From the NCBI GenBank assembly GCA_027491075.1, contig JAIXWX010000025.1:248001-312000 (forward strand): a stretch of DNA of 64,000 bases. The letters are read 5' to 3'. Source of the stretch: Flavobacteriales bacterium (lineage in GTDB: Bacteria > Bacteroidota > Bacteroidia > Flavobacteriales_D > Sanyastnellaceae). Both the position numbers and the translations under genes were made by a program. Below are positions 42,878-51,383 of this stretch, one piece after another. Every line of letters begins with the position of its first letter. The first letter of the stretch is position 1. The notes under the pieces are model-generated. The model was not told where the DNA came from. It saw only the letters and a list, made by a program, of their open reading frames with translations, and searched no databases.

Positions 42878-45437
42878 CCAATCGCAAATTGATTCTTCTT
42901 CCCGTTAGGTAAGTGGGAATGCCATATTGACGTCCGTTCACGTCTTCTATCCACTGGTAGTTCACGGTGTTATTCACGCCGAGTAGGTTAAAAACTTCCA
43001 ATGACAACACTCCGCGATCGACGTTTCGATTAATCCAGTTGTCTTTTTTCTTCTTAATGAACAAGTCTCTACTGAATCCGATATCCGTTCTAAAGTATGG
43101 ACGTGTGCGAAAAACATCGAGATATCGCTCTTGGGAAGGAGGTCCATAAGGAAGACCGGTTCCAAAGAACAAACTCAATAACACCTTATACTCTTTCTTT
43201 CTTGGCATTTCATCTAAGAAGAGCAATGACATACTAAAGCGTTGGTCTGTGGGTCGTGGTATAAAACCAGGCGTTATTCTCACGCTATCGGTGATGGTCT
43301 CGTTAAAGGTGTATCCTGGCCTTACTTGCTCTCCATCGGCGTTAAAATAATTATAGTAGAAATCGTCGTTCAAATTTTCTTCTGTACGAAGCACTGACAT
43401 TCTCAACCACGATTGAACACCGTCAATAAATTCTCCGTTCAACATTAAGTCTGCGCCGTATGCATAACCTCGGGCATTGTTGCGGGCGAAGTAACGCTGT
43501 CGTACGTTTTCTAGTTCATAAGGGATGAGCTGATCCATGTGCTTATAATACACCTCGGCAATCATCTTGATGGGACGATTCCACGCTTTAAAGACATAGT
43601 CGGCTCCCACAATGAAATGTATGCTTTGTTGTGCGCGAATATCTGGATTCACCACTCCGTCAAATCCTCTCATCTCCCTGTAGAAGGGCGGTTGGTAGTA
43701 ATAGCCAGCGCTTGCACTGAGCACAATGTCCTTTCTAACCGTATCTGCTTCTCCATCTTTGCTTTTTCTTATTCTAGTCCAATATGGGGTATATGAAAAT
43801 TTCGCTCGAGGCGACACGACCAGTTGATTATTGAAGCTCCAATGATTGGCACGAACGCCAATTGTTGTAAGTATTTTACTACTGCTGTCGTCTTTTAGTG
43901 TGATGTTGTCTTGAATAAAAGCAGAAGTTCTTGCAGAAGTAATATCGCTTTCGGCTTTGATTCTATCTTGTATTGAAATAATCTGCAGCGGTTGTAGAGA
44001 TGGATTGGTATATCCGATACTATCAGGTGGTCGTGGAGCGGCATAGCCAGCCGAGTCAACCAAGGTCCATTCACTCAATTCGTCTTGGATACGTTCAACA
44101 GAATAGTCTACTCCCCATTGAAGGTAGTGTGTTGTGCGATCAAAGTCTTTGTATCCTCTATGAGAAAAATTAAGCACTGTTGCTTCAAGGTCATTTCTTG
44201 CATGATCGAGATAAGCCCCAACACCGCGATTTCGGAGTACTTCACCAAATTCATCACTTCCCAGATCTCGCTCTAACTCGTCCAAACGATAGGCACCTTG
44301 AATATCGAAGTATTCACTTTCATAGGTTTGAAAAGCACTGACGGTAAAGCGCAATTGCGATAATTCGGTCGGGTTATAACGCGTAGAAAATGCTCCGAAG
44401 AAGGTCTCAAATTGTGTTTCTTCTCTTCCATCGTAAAACACGGTGAGGCGCAATGCTTCATTGATCGTTCCAACATCCGTTTCTCTAGTTTGTGGAATGA
44501 AGTTATAGGTGTTTCTGCTGTAGTTGAGCAATACGCTGTGTTCCCAAGCGCCATACCTTCCTTGTGGACGATACGTTATATAGCTCTGCAAATCTGTATA
44601 TCGTGGATCGTATTCAGCTGCTACGTCGAGGCTATTGAGGAGATACGTATTACGCTTGTATCGAATTCCAGTATTGTGCGTGAATTTTTTATTCTTCGAA
44701 ATTCCCTGCACGGTGAGGTTGGCCCCGAGCAAGCTTGTCATTGTTTTCACAGCAAAACTATCAGGACGTGCATATTGAATATCGAGCACAGAACTCATTT
44801 TATCTCCGTACTTCGCGTCGAAGCCTCCTGCTGAGAAATTGATGCTTTCTACCATATCGGCATTCGGGAAGCTCAAACCTTCTTGCTCACCAGCTCTTAC
44901 TAAAAATGGACGATACACTTGGATATCGTTCACATACACTAAGTTTTCGTCAAAGCTACCTCCGCGCACGCTATAGCTCGAGGAGAGCTCACTTGAAAAG
45001 TTCACCGGAGCTTGCAATAAATATCCTTCAATTCCACCTTGAGGAGTGGGAAGGGGAACGGGAAGGCGCGGATTGATACGAATGATAGAAACCGGGCGAC
45101 CCTTTTCTTGAATGATAATCGGATTTTTCTCTACGGTAGGATCGAAAGTGATGTTTACTTCTCGGTTTTCGAAAGGCTCTAAACGAAATGATTTTTCTTG
45201 AGAAATACCTGGGAAGGTAAGTACTATGATTACTTCAACATTTGCTGGAAGGGTGATTTTATATCCACCGTCGTTGTCAGAAGAAACTCTATTCTTGGGG
45301 TTGGTTTTTTCGTAGAGTAAAACGCCTACAACGGGTTGTTTGTCAGGATCTTCTATGACACCCGAAACGGTTGCCGTTTGAGAAAAAGACAACAATGAAC
45401 ACAAAACAAACAACAAAATGAGAAGGCGGCTTTTCAT
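42864..45437 (-). CDS. TonB-dependent outer-membrane receptor
   Basis: The 857-residue product starts at ATG 45437 with a signal peptide (MKSRLLILLFVLCSLLSFSQ). Residues about 25-110 are a carboxypeptidase-regulatory-like domain (VSGVIEDPDKQPVVGVLLYE...IVLTFPGI), followed by a TonB plug (VNFSSELSSSYSVRGGSFDENLVYVNDIQVYRP, DMVESINFSAGGFDAKYGDKMSSVLDI) and a 22-strand-type barrel ending RRINLRLVIDF with the terminal aromatic. It imports a ligand with TonB energy; the substrate is unknown. An in-frame TTG four codons upstream falls in the promoter box, so it is not the start. Confidence 0.93.
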   Translation of the reverse strand: MKSRLLILLFVLCSLLSFSQTATVSGVIEDPDKQPVVGVLLYEKTNPKNRVSSDNDGGYKITLPANVEVIIVLTFPGISQEKSFRLEPFENREVNITFDPTVEKNPIIIQEKGRPVSIIRINPRLPVPLPTPQGGIEGYLLQAPVNFSSELSSSYSVRGGSFDENLVYVNDIQVYRPFLVRAGEQEGLSFPNADMVESINFSAGGFDAKYGDKMSSVLDIQYARPDSFAVKTMTSLLGANLTVQGISKNKKFTHNTGIRYKRNTYLLNSLDVAAEYDPRYTDLQSYITYRPQGRYGAWEHSVLLNYSRNTYNFIPQTRETDVGTINEALRLTVFYDGREETQFETFFGAFSTRYNPTELSQLRFTVSAFQTYESEYFDIQGAYRLDELERDLGSDEFGEVLRNRGVGAYLDHARNDLEATVLNFSHRGYKDFDRTTHYLQWGVDYSVERIQDELSEWTLVDSAGYAAPRPPDSIGYTNPSLQPLQIISIQDRIKAESDITSARTSAFIQDNITLKDDSSSKILTTIGVRANHWSFNNQLVVSPRAKFSYTPYWTRIRKSKDGEADTVRKDIVLSASAGYYYQPPFYREMRGFDGVVNPDIRAQQSIHFIVGADYVFKAWNRPIKMIAEVYYKHMDQLIPYELENVRQRYFARNNARGYAYGADLMLNGEFIDGVQSWLRMSVLRTEENLNDDFYYNYFNADGEQVRPGYTFNETITDSVRITPGFIPRPTDQRFSMSLLFLDEMPRKKEYKVLLSLFFGTGLPYGPPSQERYLDVFRTRPYFRTDIGFSRDLFIKKKKDNWINRNVDRGVLSLEVFNLLGVNNTVNYQWIEDVNGRQYGIPTYLTGRRINLRLVIDF

Positions 45438-45446
45438 AAATCCGGT

Positions 45447-45454
45447 CAAAAATA
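45447..45454 (-). promoter_or_regulatory. Bacteroidota -7 box for the TonB-dependent receptor
   Basis: TATTTTTG on the - strand, 9 nt before the ATG at 45437, implies a leader of only a few bases. Confidence 0.58.
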
Positions 45455-45500
45455 GCCTTTAACAGAGAAATGCCGAGAAAATTTTATCGATTGGAAAGCT

Positions 45501-46106
45501 TTAGCGCTTTTTTCTACGCATAGATTGAATGAACTGTGTCCAAGCTGCTGGGCTCAATACATTTCCTCCACTTTTGAATCCACCGTTGTATCGTGCTTCT
45601 AAAGTGGAAATCGATTCTCGAACCGCAGCGCTATTGAAGTCGGCCATCCCATCATTTGGCTTGTAATTGCCAGAATATCTACTGAAAGCGAAATAGTTGT
45701 CGCCGGGAAGATCTAATGAAAGCACCTCTTGACGCAACTTGTGAGGAGCGGGGTAGGGCAGGATATAGACAGTTGGAAGCGTGGTGGTATCACTCTCCAT
45801 AAGTTGTACAATAGAGATGGAGTTTTCTGTAGTAGAAGGCGGTACCACAAAAGAGTTTGGCTTCAAACCGATGCATTGAAAATTCAAGGTATCTCCTACA
45901 AAAACAGGTAATGTAAAATATCCGTTGAGGTCAGAAAAAGTACCACGCATATCTCGACTTCTAAAAACACCAACAAATTGAGCCGGATAGAGCGAATCGG
46001 AAGCTAACACGACACCTGAAACCTGCACCACCTTGGGAGAAGTTTGCGCTTGACCAAATAATGCGGTGAGTAAGAGAAAAATAACGATTAGGGGTGTCCT
46101 TATCAT
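45501..46106 (-). CDS. Carboxypeptidase-like regulatory domain protein
   Basis: The 201-residue product has a signal peptide (MIRTPLIVIFLLLTALFGQAQ) and one carboxypeptidase-regulatory-like Ig domain (VVQVSGVVLASDSLYPAQFVGVFRSRDMRGTFSDLNGYFTLPVFVGDTLNFQCIGLKPNSFVV). A shorter basic C-terminal region follows (ALEARYNGGFKSGGN, QFIQSMRRKKR). It is probably periplasmic or outer-membrane associated. It is upstream of the TonB-dependent receptor on the same strand with a 63-bp gap, and carries its own promoter box 4 nt before its ATG. Function unknown. Confidence 0.85.
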   Translation of the reverse strand: MIRTPLIVIFLLLTALFGQAQTSPKVVQVSGVVLASDSLYPAQFVGVFRSRDMRGTFSDLNGYFTLPVFVGDTLNFQCIGLKPNSFVVPPSTTENSISIVQLMESDTTTLPTVYILPYPAPHKLRQEVLSLDLPGDNYFAFSRYSGNYKPNDGMADFNSAAVRESISTLEARYNGGFKSGGNVLSPAAWTQFIQSMRRKKR

Positions 46107-46110
46107 AGTT

Positions 46111-46118
46111 CAAAGATA
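46111..46118 (-). promoter_or_regulatory. -7 box 4 nt from start codon (leaderless candidate)
   Basis: TATCTTTG on the - strand is followed by AACT and the ATG at 46106. Confidence 0.62.
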
Positions 46119-46206
46119 TGCATATATCCTATTGGGGCGAAGATTCTGCTCATTCGGTTACAGCAATTCGCATTTTTTTTGCTTTTCTTTAGCAAAAAAA
46201 CATTCT

Positions 46207-46545
46207 ATGGAAAACAACAGTTATTACAATGCGAAAGATCTGAAGAAGTTTGGTAACATCGCTGAGTGGGATAAATCATTGGCAGATAAGTTTTTTGCTT
46301 GGTACGGTGAGGTATTTGAAGAGGGAGCTTTGACTGCTCGTGAGAAATCAATCATTGCTTTGGCTGTTTCACATGCTGTGCAATGTCCGTATTGCATTGA
46401 TGCTTATGCAACGGATTGCCTGCAAAAAGGTGTTACCAATGAACAAATGATGGAAGCGCTTCATGTCACCGCAGCGATTCGGGGTGGAGCATCCATGGTA
46501 CACGGAGTACAAATGATGAACAAGGTGAATAAATTGTCGATGTAA
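46207..46545 (+). CDS. AhpD-like carboxymuconolactone decarboxylase-fold protein (arsenosugar context)
   Basis: The 112-residue product is a single AhpD-type domain with the redox pair in VQCPYCIDAYA (CxxC at about 59-62) followed by the His of the CxxC...H pattern in ALHVTAAIRGGASMVHG. It is the type annotated as arsenosugar biosynthesis-associated peroxidase-like protein, and the next gene is arsS with only 3 bp between. The role would be redox handling of arsenic or of pathway intermediates; this is inference from context. It opens the operon. Confidence 0.9.
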   Translation: MENNSYYNAKDLKKFGNIAEWDKSLADKFFAWYGEVFEEGALTAREKSIIALAVSHAVQCPYCIDAYATDCLQKGVTNEQMMEALHVTAAIRGGASMVHGVQMMNKVNKLSM

Positions 46546-46548
46546 TGC

Positions 46549-47604
46549 ATGGCTGAAACAAAATCGCTTCTTGCAAAGAATAGTATTTGGTCCAATCCTG
46601 AAGCTCAATTGGAACACTTGGAGTCTGGAATTTTCGATCATGAGTTGCCAAAGTTCATGGAGAAATTAAATGAGGCTGGTTGGAATAAACTCACTCCTTC
46701 TCGGCTGGAAATTTTTCAGGTGAACATCGGTAAAATGTGCAATCAAGTATGCCAACATTGCCATGTCGATGCGGGTCCCGACAGAAAAGAAATCATGACG
46801 CAAGAAACCATGCAATTGATTTTAAATGCAATTCCCGCCTCTGGAGCGCATACATTGGATCTAACAGGCGGTGCTCCCGAGATGCACCCTCACTTTAGAT
46901 GGTTTGTTGAACAAGCTTTGCTAACTGGAGTGAAGGACGTCATTGTGAGATGCAATCTGACAATCATTTTAGCAAATAAGAAGTATCACGATCTGCCAGA
47001 GTTTTTTGCAGCAAATAATATCCACGTAGTATCCTCATTGCCTTTTTACAAAAAAGATAAAACGGATAAGCAAAGAGGAGACGGCGTTTTTGAAAAGAGC
47101 ATAGAGGCTTTAAAAATGCTCAATAGAGTGGGATATGGTATGCCCAACACGGGGTTGAAACTCGATTTAGTGTATAACCCCGCAGGAGCTTTTCTTCCAG
47201 CAGCACAAAGTGCATTGGAAAGCGAATTTAAAAAATCACTGATGGAGGAGTACGGGGTATCTTTCAATCAACTATTCACCATTACCAATATACCTATTTC
47301 AAGGTTTTTAGATTACTTAATTGCTTCAGATAATTATGAAGATTACATGGATCTGCTGGTGAGTTCTTTCAATGCCTCCGCAATCAGTGGAGTGATGTGC
47401 AGAAATACCTTGAGTGTAGGCTGGGATGGTCAATTGTTTGATTGCGACTTTAATCAAATGTTGGAATTACCCCTTTCTACGAAGGGAAAACACATTGCAG
47501 ATTTTTCAGTTGAGGATTGGAATAAAAGAGAAATAGTGGTTTCTCAGCATTGTTACGGATGCACTGCAGGTGCAGGAAGCAGCTGTCAAGGAGCTACAGT
47601 ATGA
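46549..47604 (+). CDS. arsS: Arsenosugar biosynthesis radical SAM protein ArsS
   Basis: ArsS is a radical SAM enzyme proposed to join the 5'-deoxyadenosyl group to arsenic. The 351-residue product has the radical SAM cluster CNQVCQHCHVDAGP (Cys-x3-Cys-x2-Cys, near 64-71), the family segment DLTGGAPEMHPHFRWFV, NLTIILANKKYHDLPEF, and the C-terminal DUF3641-like part LSVGWDGQLFDCDFNQMLELP and CYGCTAGAGSSCQG with extra Cys. Its start follows the AhpD stop at once, and its stop overlaps the rhodanese ATG by four bases (ATGA). ArsM, which should make the methylated arsenic substrate, is not in the window. Confidence 0.95.
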   Translation: MAETKSLLAKNSIWSNPEAQLEHLESGIFDHELPKFMEKLNEAGWNKLTPSRLEIFQVNIGKMCNQVCQHCHVDAGPDRKEIMTQETMQLILNAIPASGAHTLDLTGGAPEMHPHFRWFVEQALLTGVKDVIVRCNLTIILANKKYHDLPEFFAANNIHVVSSLPFYKKDKTDKQRGDGVFEKSIEALKMLNRVGYGMPNTGLKLDLVYNPAGAFLPAAQSALESEFKKSLMEEYGVSFNQLFTITNIPISRFLDYLIASDNYEDYMDLLVSSFNASAISGVMCRNTLSVGWDGQLFDCDFNQMLELPLSTKGKHIADFSVEDWNKREIVVSQHCYGCTAGAGSSCQGATV

Positions 47605-48077
47605 CGAAGGCTTTTTCATATGTGTGGTGCTTGGCCTTATGTTTTGTTGGATGCTCTGGTCAAAAGTCATTCAAAGAAATGGCGGATGAAATGGCTGGGA
47701 ATGAAACTCCGACCGTCCAAATCGAAGCAATGGATGAAGCTTCAATTATACTCGATTGTAGAAGTCGGGAAGAATATGCGGTATCACATATTCCGAATGC
47801 AATTTGGGTTGGCGAAAAATTGGACTCCTTGCCTTTTATGGCGAAGAGCGCTAAGGTGGTGGTCTATTGCAGTGTTGGTTATCGTAGCGGTAAGTTTGGT
47901 GAGAAACTGCAAGAAGTGGGATATACAGATGTGAAGAATTTGTGGGGAGGTATTTTTCGGTGGACCAATTTGAAGCTCCCACTTGTGGATCATTTAAACG
48001 AGCCCACGAATCGCATTCATCCTTATAATGATCGCTGGGGAAAATGGTTAGAGTATGGAGAGAAGGCATATCGTTGA
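47601..48077 (+). CDS. Rhodanese-like lipoprotein
   Basis: The 158-residue product has a signal with a lipobox-like Cys (MTKAFSYVWCLALCFVGCSG) and a rhodanese fold: EASIILDCRSREEYAVSHIPNAIWVG, then KVVVYCSVGYRSGKFGEKL with the active-site loop CSVGYRS (catalytic Cys), and LWGGIFRWTN. Unlike ordinary cytoplasmic rhodaneses it should sit in the periplasm. The ATG overlaps the arsS stop. Its sulphur chemistry in this operon is unknown, and the arsenosugar link is inference from neighbours. Confidence 0.85.
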   Translation: MTKAFSYVWCLALCFVGCSGQKSFKEMADEMAGNETPTVQIEAMDEASIILDCRSREEYAVSHIPNAIWVGEKLDSLPFMAKSAKVVVYCSVGYRSGKFGEKLQEVGYTDVKNLWGGIFRWTNLKLPLVDHLNEPTNRIHPYNDRWGKWLEYGEKAYR

Positions 48078-48645
48078 TCCCGTAATCATCGTGATGGCGC
48101 GCTATCCTGAGAAAGGAAAAGTGAAATCTAGATTGGCAAAAACCATTGGAGAAGAAAGGGCCTTGCATATATATGAGGCATTGCTTTCTCATACCATACA
48201 TGTTGTGGAGGCTGCGGAAATAAGATTCGAAATTCATTGGTCAGGAAATCCACAGAGTGATACACTTCTACCCTCTGGTGTTCAGCAAGTGCAAGGAGAC
48301 TTGGGTCAGCGCATGTGGAATGCCGTAAAGAAGTTTGACCAACCGGTGATAATAGTTGGAACTGATTGCCCTGATCTTTCTGCTCTTACATTGAAACAAG
48401 CAGGTATATTTCTTAAAGAAAAAGAGGTAGTCTTTGGCCCTTCCGAGGATGGGGGGTATTATCTCATAGGTTTGAGGAGTCCAAGAAAAGCATTCTTTGA
48501 AAACATAGAATGGTCTACATCCTCGGTGCTTGAAAAGTCAATAGAAATTTGTACTCAAGAAGGACTTACTTTTGGCCTCCTTCCAAAGTTGAAAGACATC
48601 GATGAAGAGGAAGACCTGAAAGGAACAATATACGAAAAAATATAG
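48055..48645 (+). CDS. TIGR04282-type arsenosugar glycosyltransferase (DUF2064)
   Basis: The 196-residue product is a GT-A/nucleotidyltransferase-like fold: VIIVMARYPEKGKVKSRLAKTIGEERAL near the N-terminus (KxRLA), VIIVGTDCPDLSALTLKQA with an acidic metal-binding pair, and VFGPSEDGGYYLIGLR. This is the TIGR04282 family found with ArsS. It should glycosylate or activate an arsenosugar precursor. It overlaps the rhodanese gene by 23 bp and is 4 bp before the phosphorylase gene. Confidence 0.9.
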   Translation: MERRHIVDPVIIVMARYPEKGKVKSRLAKTIGEERALHIYEALLSHTIHVVEAAEIRFEIHWSGNPQSDTLLPSGVQQVQGDLGQRMWNAVKKFDQPVIIVGTDCPDLSALTLKQAGIFLKEKEVVFGPSEDGGYYLIGLRSPRKAFFENIEWSTSSVLEKSIEICTQEGLTFGLLPKLKDIDEEEDLKGTIYEKI

Positions 48646-48649
48646 CAAT

Positions 48650-49459
48650 ATGCAAGAATTAGAAGAAAGTGTGGAGTGGCTAAAAGCACGGGGAATGGAC
48701 GCTCCAGAAGTAGGCATCATTCTAGGTACAGGTCTGGATGGCTTAGCGAAGCAAATTGAAGTGGAAAAAGAGTTTAACTATAGTGTTATCCCTCATTTCC
48801 CAATTGCTACGGTTGAGTTCCATTTTGGCAAGCTGATTTATGGTACGCTTGCCGGAAAAAAAGTCATCGCTTGTCAAGGCCGCTTTCACTACTACGAAGG
48901 CTACGAAATGGACAAAGTAGTGATGCCTGTCCGAGTGATGAAGTTGCTAGGGGTGAAATACATGTTGTTGAGCAATGCTGCAGGCGCAGTGAATTTGGAT
49001 TTTAAGAAGGGTGAATTGATGCTGTTGGATGACCATATCAACTTGCAACCAACAAATCCTTTGAGGGGTCAAAACTTAGATGCTTTGGGGCCACGTTTCC
49101 CAGATATGAGTCGGCCTTATGCCCTTTCATTGAATAATTCATTGATCGAGATAGCTGAGCGTTTGGGAATTAAATTGAACGTAGGGGTATATGCTTCCGT
49201 GCAAGGTCCAAATCTGGAAACTCGTGCAGAGTACCGAATGCTTCGAATTATTGGTGCTGATGCTGTTGGAATGAGTACGGTCCCTGAAGTTATCGCTTGC
49301 AATCATATGGCATTGCCTTGTTGTTGCATATCGGTCATCACCGATGAATGTGATCCCGATAATTTGGCTCCTGTCGATATTCAGGAAATTATTTCTACAG
49401 CGAAAAAAGCAGAAGTAAATCTTACCGCTTTGTATTGTGAGTTGATTGCTTCCTTGTAA
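48650..49459 (+). CDS. Purine nucleoside phosphorylase (class I)
   Basis: The 269-residue product has the trimeric PNP layout: GIILGTGLDGLAKQI, PHFPIATVEFHFGKLIYG, CQGRFHYYEGYEMDKV with the phosphate-binding Arg/His, LSNAAGAVNLDFKKG, LETRAEYRMLRIIGADAVGMSTVPEVIA and the late VSVI-like ITDECDPDN region in place of NxAxG. It phosphorolyses purine nucleosides or thionucleosides; in the arsenosugar operon it could remove adenine from the 5'-arsenoadenosine intermediate, which is inference from position. It ends one base before the convergent HDAC gene. Confidence 0.93.
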   Translation: MQELEESVEWLKARGMDAPEVGIILGTGLDGLAKQIEVEKEFNYSVIPHFPIATVEFHFGKLIYGTLAGKKVIACQGRFHYYEGYEMDKVVMPVRVMKLLGVKYMLLSNAAGAVNLDFKKGELMLLDDHINLQPTNPLRGQNLDALGPRFPDMSRPYALSLNNSLIEIAERLGIKLNVGVYASVQGPNLETRAEYRMLRIIGADAVGMSTVPEVIACNHMALPCCCISVITDECDPDNLAPVDIQEIISTAKKAEVNLTALYCELIASL

Positions 49460-50362
49460 TTAGAAGAATAGTTCGTTCGCCAATCTAAAAGTATTGCAAT
49501 GTGCATCTACGATGATGCGGATGTCTTCGCTATACCCACCTCCCATGCTACAGCAAATGGGTGTTTGGTATTTCTTAGCTAAAAGAAATACCATTTTATC
49601 CCTTTCCTTGCAGCCTTCTAGGGAAACTTTAAGACGACCGAGTTTATCTGTTTCTAGTATATCAACCCCGCATTGGTAAAAGATAAAATCGGGTCTTTGT
49701 GTTTGTATAATCTTGGGCAAATGAGCGTCCAACAAGGACAGATAGTCTTTATCGCCTATTCCATCGGGAAGAGCAATGTCTAAATCACTTGTTTCCTTGT
49801 GTAACGGATAATTATTTCCACCGTGCATGCTAAAAGTGAAAACCCTGGGGTCATTTTCAAAAATGGAAGCAGTACCATTTCCTTGATGCACATCCAGATC
49901 TACAACCAAGATTTTTTTTATGTTCGTTTTTTCGAGTAAATAAGCAGAGGCAATGGCAATGTCGTTCAGTAAACAAAAGCCTTCACCACGATCTCGAAAA
50001 GCATGGTGAGTTCCGCCTGCCACATTCATGGACACCCCGCATTGAAGCGCTTGAATGGCCATGTCTGTGGTGCCTTGCATGATAATTTTTTCTCTTCTAA
50101 CGAGGAGTTCAGACAGTGGGAATCCTGTTTTTCGTTCTTCGGCCTTTGTTAAATCTAGATGATTTAGTTTGTTGAGATAGTCGCTGCAATGCACGCGTAG
50201 TATGTCACCATCCTTCATCATCTTAGGTGAGAAAAACTGGACATCAGAGCACGTGCCTTCATAGCGGAGCTGCTCAGGAATAAGCTCGTATTTGAGCATC
50301 GGAAAACGATGTCCCTCTGGCAGAGGGTGACAATAAATGGGATCTAAAGCGATGGGTAGCAT
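49460..50362 (-). CDS. HDAC-like deacetylase/acetylpolyamine-type hydrolase
   Basis: The product from ATG 50362 has 300 residues and the arginase/HDAC fold. The zinc-site triad is seen as ILVVDLDVHQGNGTA (D and H), with another D in YQCGVDILETDKLG, and the catalytic histidines in AGGTHHAFRDRGEGFC. The C-terminal MGGGYSEDIRIIVDAH completes the active site. It probably deacetylates a small amide or a protein lysine. ATG 50362 is preferred over 50413 since the added residues lack family homology. It starts opposite the CDF gene, and its stop abuts the phosphorylase. Confidence 0.92.
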   Translation of the reverse strand: MLPIALDPIYCHPLPEGHRFPMLKYELIPEQLRYEGTCSDVQFFSPKMMKDGDILRVHCSDYLNKLNHLDLTKAEERKTGFPLSELLVRREKIIMQGTTDMAIQALQCGVSMNVAGGTHHAFRDRGEGFCLLNDIAIASAYLLEKTNIKKILVVDLDVHQGNGTASIFENDPRVFTFSMHGGNNYPLHKETSDLDIALPDGIGDKDYLSLLDAHLPKIIQTQRPDFIFYQCGVDILETDKLGRLKVSLEGCKERDKMVFLLAKKYQTPICCSMGGGYSEDIRIIVDAHCNTFRLANELFF

Positions 50363-50408
50363 TGGGCTGAAAACAGTCAATATTACTTCTTGTTTGAAGC
50401 GTGCAATG

Positions 50409-50416
50409 TACATTTG
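50409..50416 (+). promoter_or_regulatory. -7 box 5 nt from start codon (leaderless candidate)
   Basis: TACATTTG is followed by CTAGA and the ATG at 50422. An in-frame GTG at 50401 precedes it and is rejected as start. Confidence 0.6.
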
Positions 50417-50421
50417 CTAGA

Positions 50422-51321
50422 ATGTCGAAAACGAATAAATCCGATTTGCACCCTGCTTATGAGGGGATCCGTGTGGTGAAGCACGGCATCGGTCTGAATA
50501 TAGTGCTTGCAATTGTTAAGGCAATGGCTGGTGTCTGGGGACATTCCTACGCCTTGGTTGCAGACGCAATAGAGAGCGCATCGGATGTACTTTCTTCAAT
50601 GGTCGCTTGGTTGGGGTTGCGAACTGCCGCTATGCCACCCGATGAGAATCATCCCTATGGCCACGGAAAAGCGGAACCATTAGCCGGCGTGATTGTGAGT
50701 GTGTTTTTGATGGCAGCTTCGTGTTTGATTGCTTTAGAGGCAATAAAGAATATTCAAACTCCTCATGAAGCACCTAAGGCATGGACTCTTTGGGTGATTT
50801 GTTCAGTAATCATTGGGAAGGAGCTTGTGTTTCGGTATGTGATGAAAACTGCAAAAGCGACAGAAAGTACGGCGGTAAAAGGGGAGGCTCAACATCATCG
50901 AGCGGATGCGGTAACTTCTGTAGCCGCAGCCATTGGTATTCTGATTTCATTAATAGGGGGAAAGGGATATGAGAGTGCGGACGATTGGGCGGCACTGCTG
51001 GCCGCGGGATTTGTTGGCTGGAATGCTGTTTCGGTCTTTCGACCAGCTTTTAGCGAACTAATGGATGAAGCTCAGCCCAAGGAAGTGGTAGAGGAAATTA
51101 CTCAAATCGCGGCTTCCGTGCCCGGGGTCATGGCCATTGAGAAATGCTTTGTAAGGAAAATGGGATTTGAACTTTTTGTCGATATTCACATAGAGGTCAA
51201 TGGCCATATCAGCGTAATAGAAGGTCACGAGATCGCTCATCGGGTCAAGGATGCCATTATGCGAAAGAAATCAACCGTTTATGACGTTTTGACGCATATA
51301 GAGCCTTCTCCGTATTCGTGA
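50422..51321 (+). CDS. Cation diffusion facilitator (CDF) metal exporter
   Basis: The 299-residue product has six membrane helices and the CDF metal site: SYALVADAIESASDVLSSMVAWLGLR (D and S in helix 2), HPYGHGKAEPLAG (HxxGHG), GEAQHHRADAVTSVAAAIG (HxxxD in helix 5), plus a cytoplasmic C-terminal domain with VEKxF-like IEKCFVRKMGFELFVDIHIEVN. It exports zinc, iron or manganese by proton antiport; the metal cannot be assigned here. The start is fixed by the promoter box. Confidence 0.95.
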   Translation: MSKTNKSDLHPAYEGIRVVKHGIGLNIVLAIVKAMAGVWGHSYALVADAIESASDVLSSMVAWLGLRTAAMPPDENHPYGHGKAEPLAGVIVSVFLMAASCLIALEAIKNIQTPHEAPKAWTLWVICSVIIGKELVFRYVMKTAKATESTAVKGEAQHHRADAVTSVAAAIGILISLIGGKGYESADDWAALLAAGFVGWNAVSVFRPAFSELMDEAQPKEVVEEITQIAASVPGVMAIEKCFVRKMGFELFVDIHIEVNGHISVIEGHEIAHRVKDAIMRKKSTVYDVLTHIEPSPYS

Positions 51322-51354
51322 ATAAATTCGAGATTTTTATATTCAATAAGAAAC

Positions 51355-51362
51355 TATATTTG
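51355..51362 (+). promoter_or_regulatory. Bacteroidota -7 box for dnaN
   Basis: TATATTTG ends 21 nt before the dnaN ATG at 51384. Confidence 0.65.
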
Positions 51363-51383
51363 CCCGCATTCAAAACATAAACA

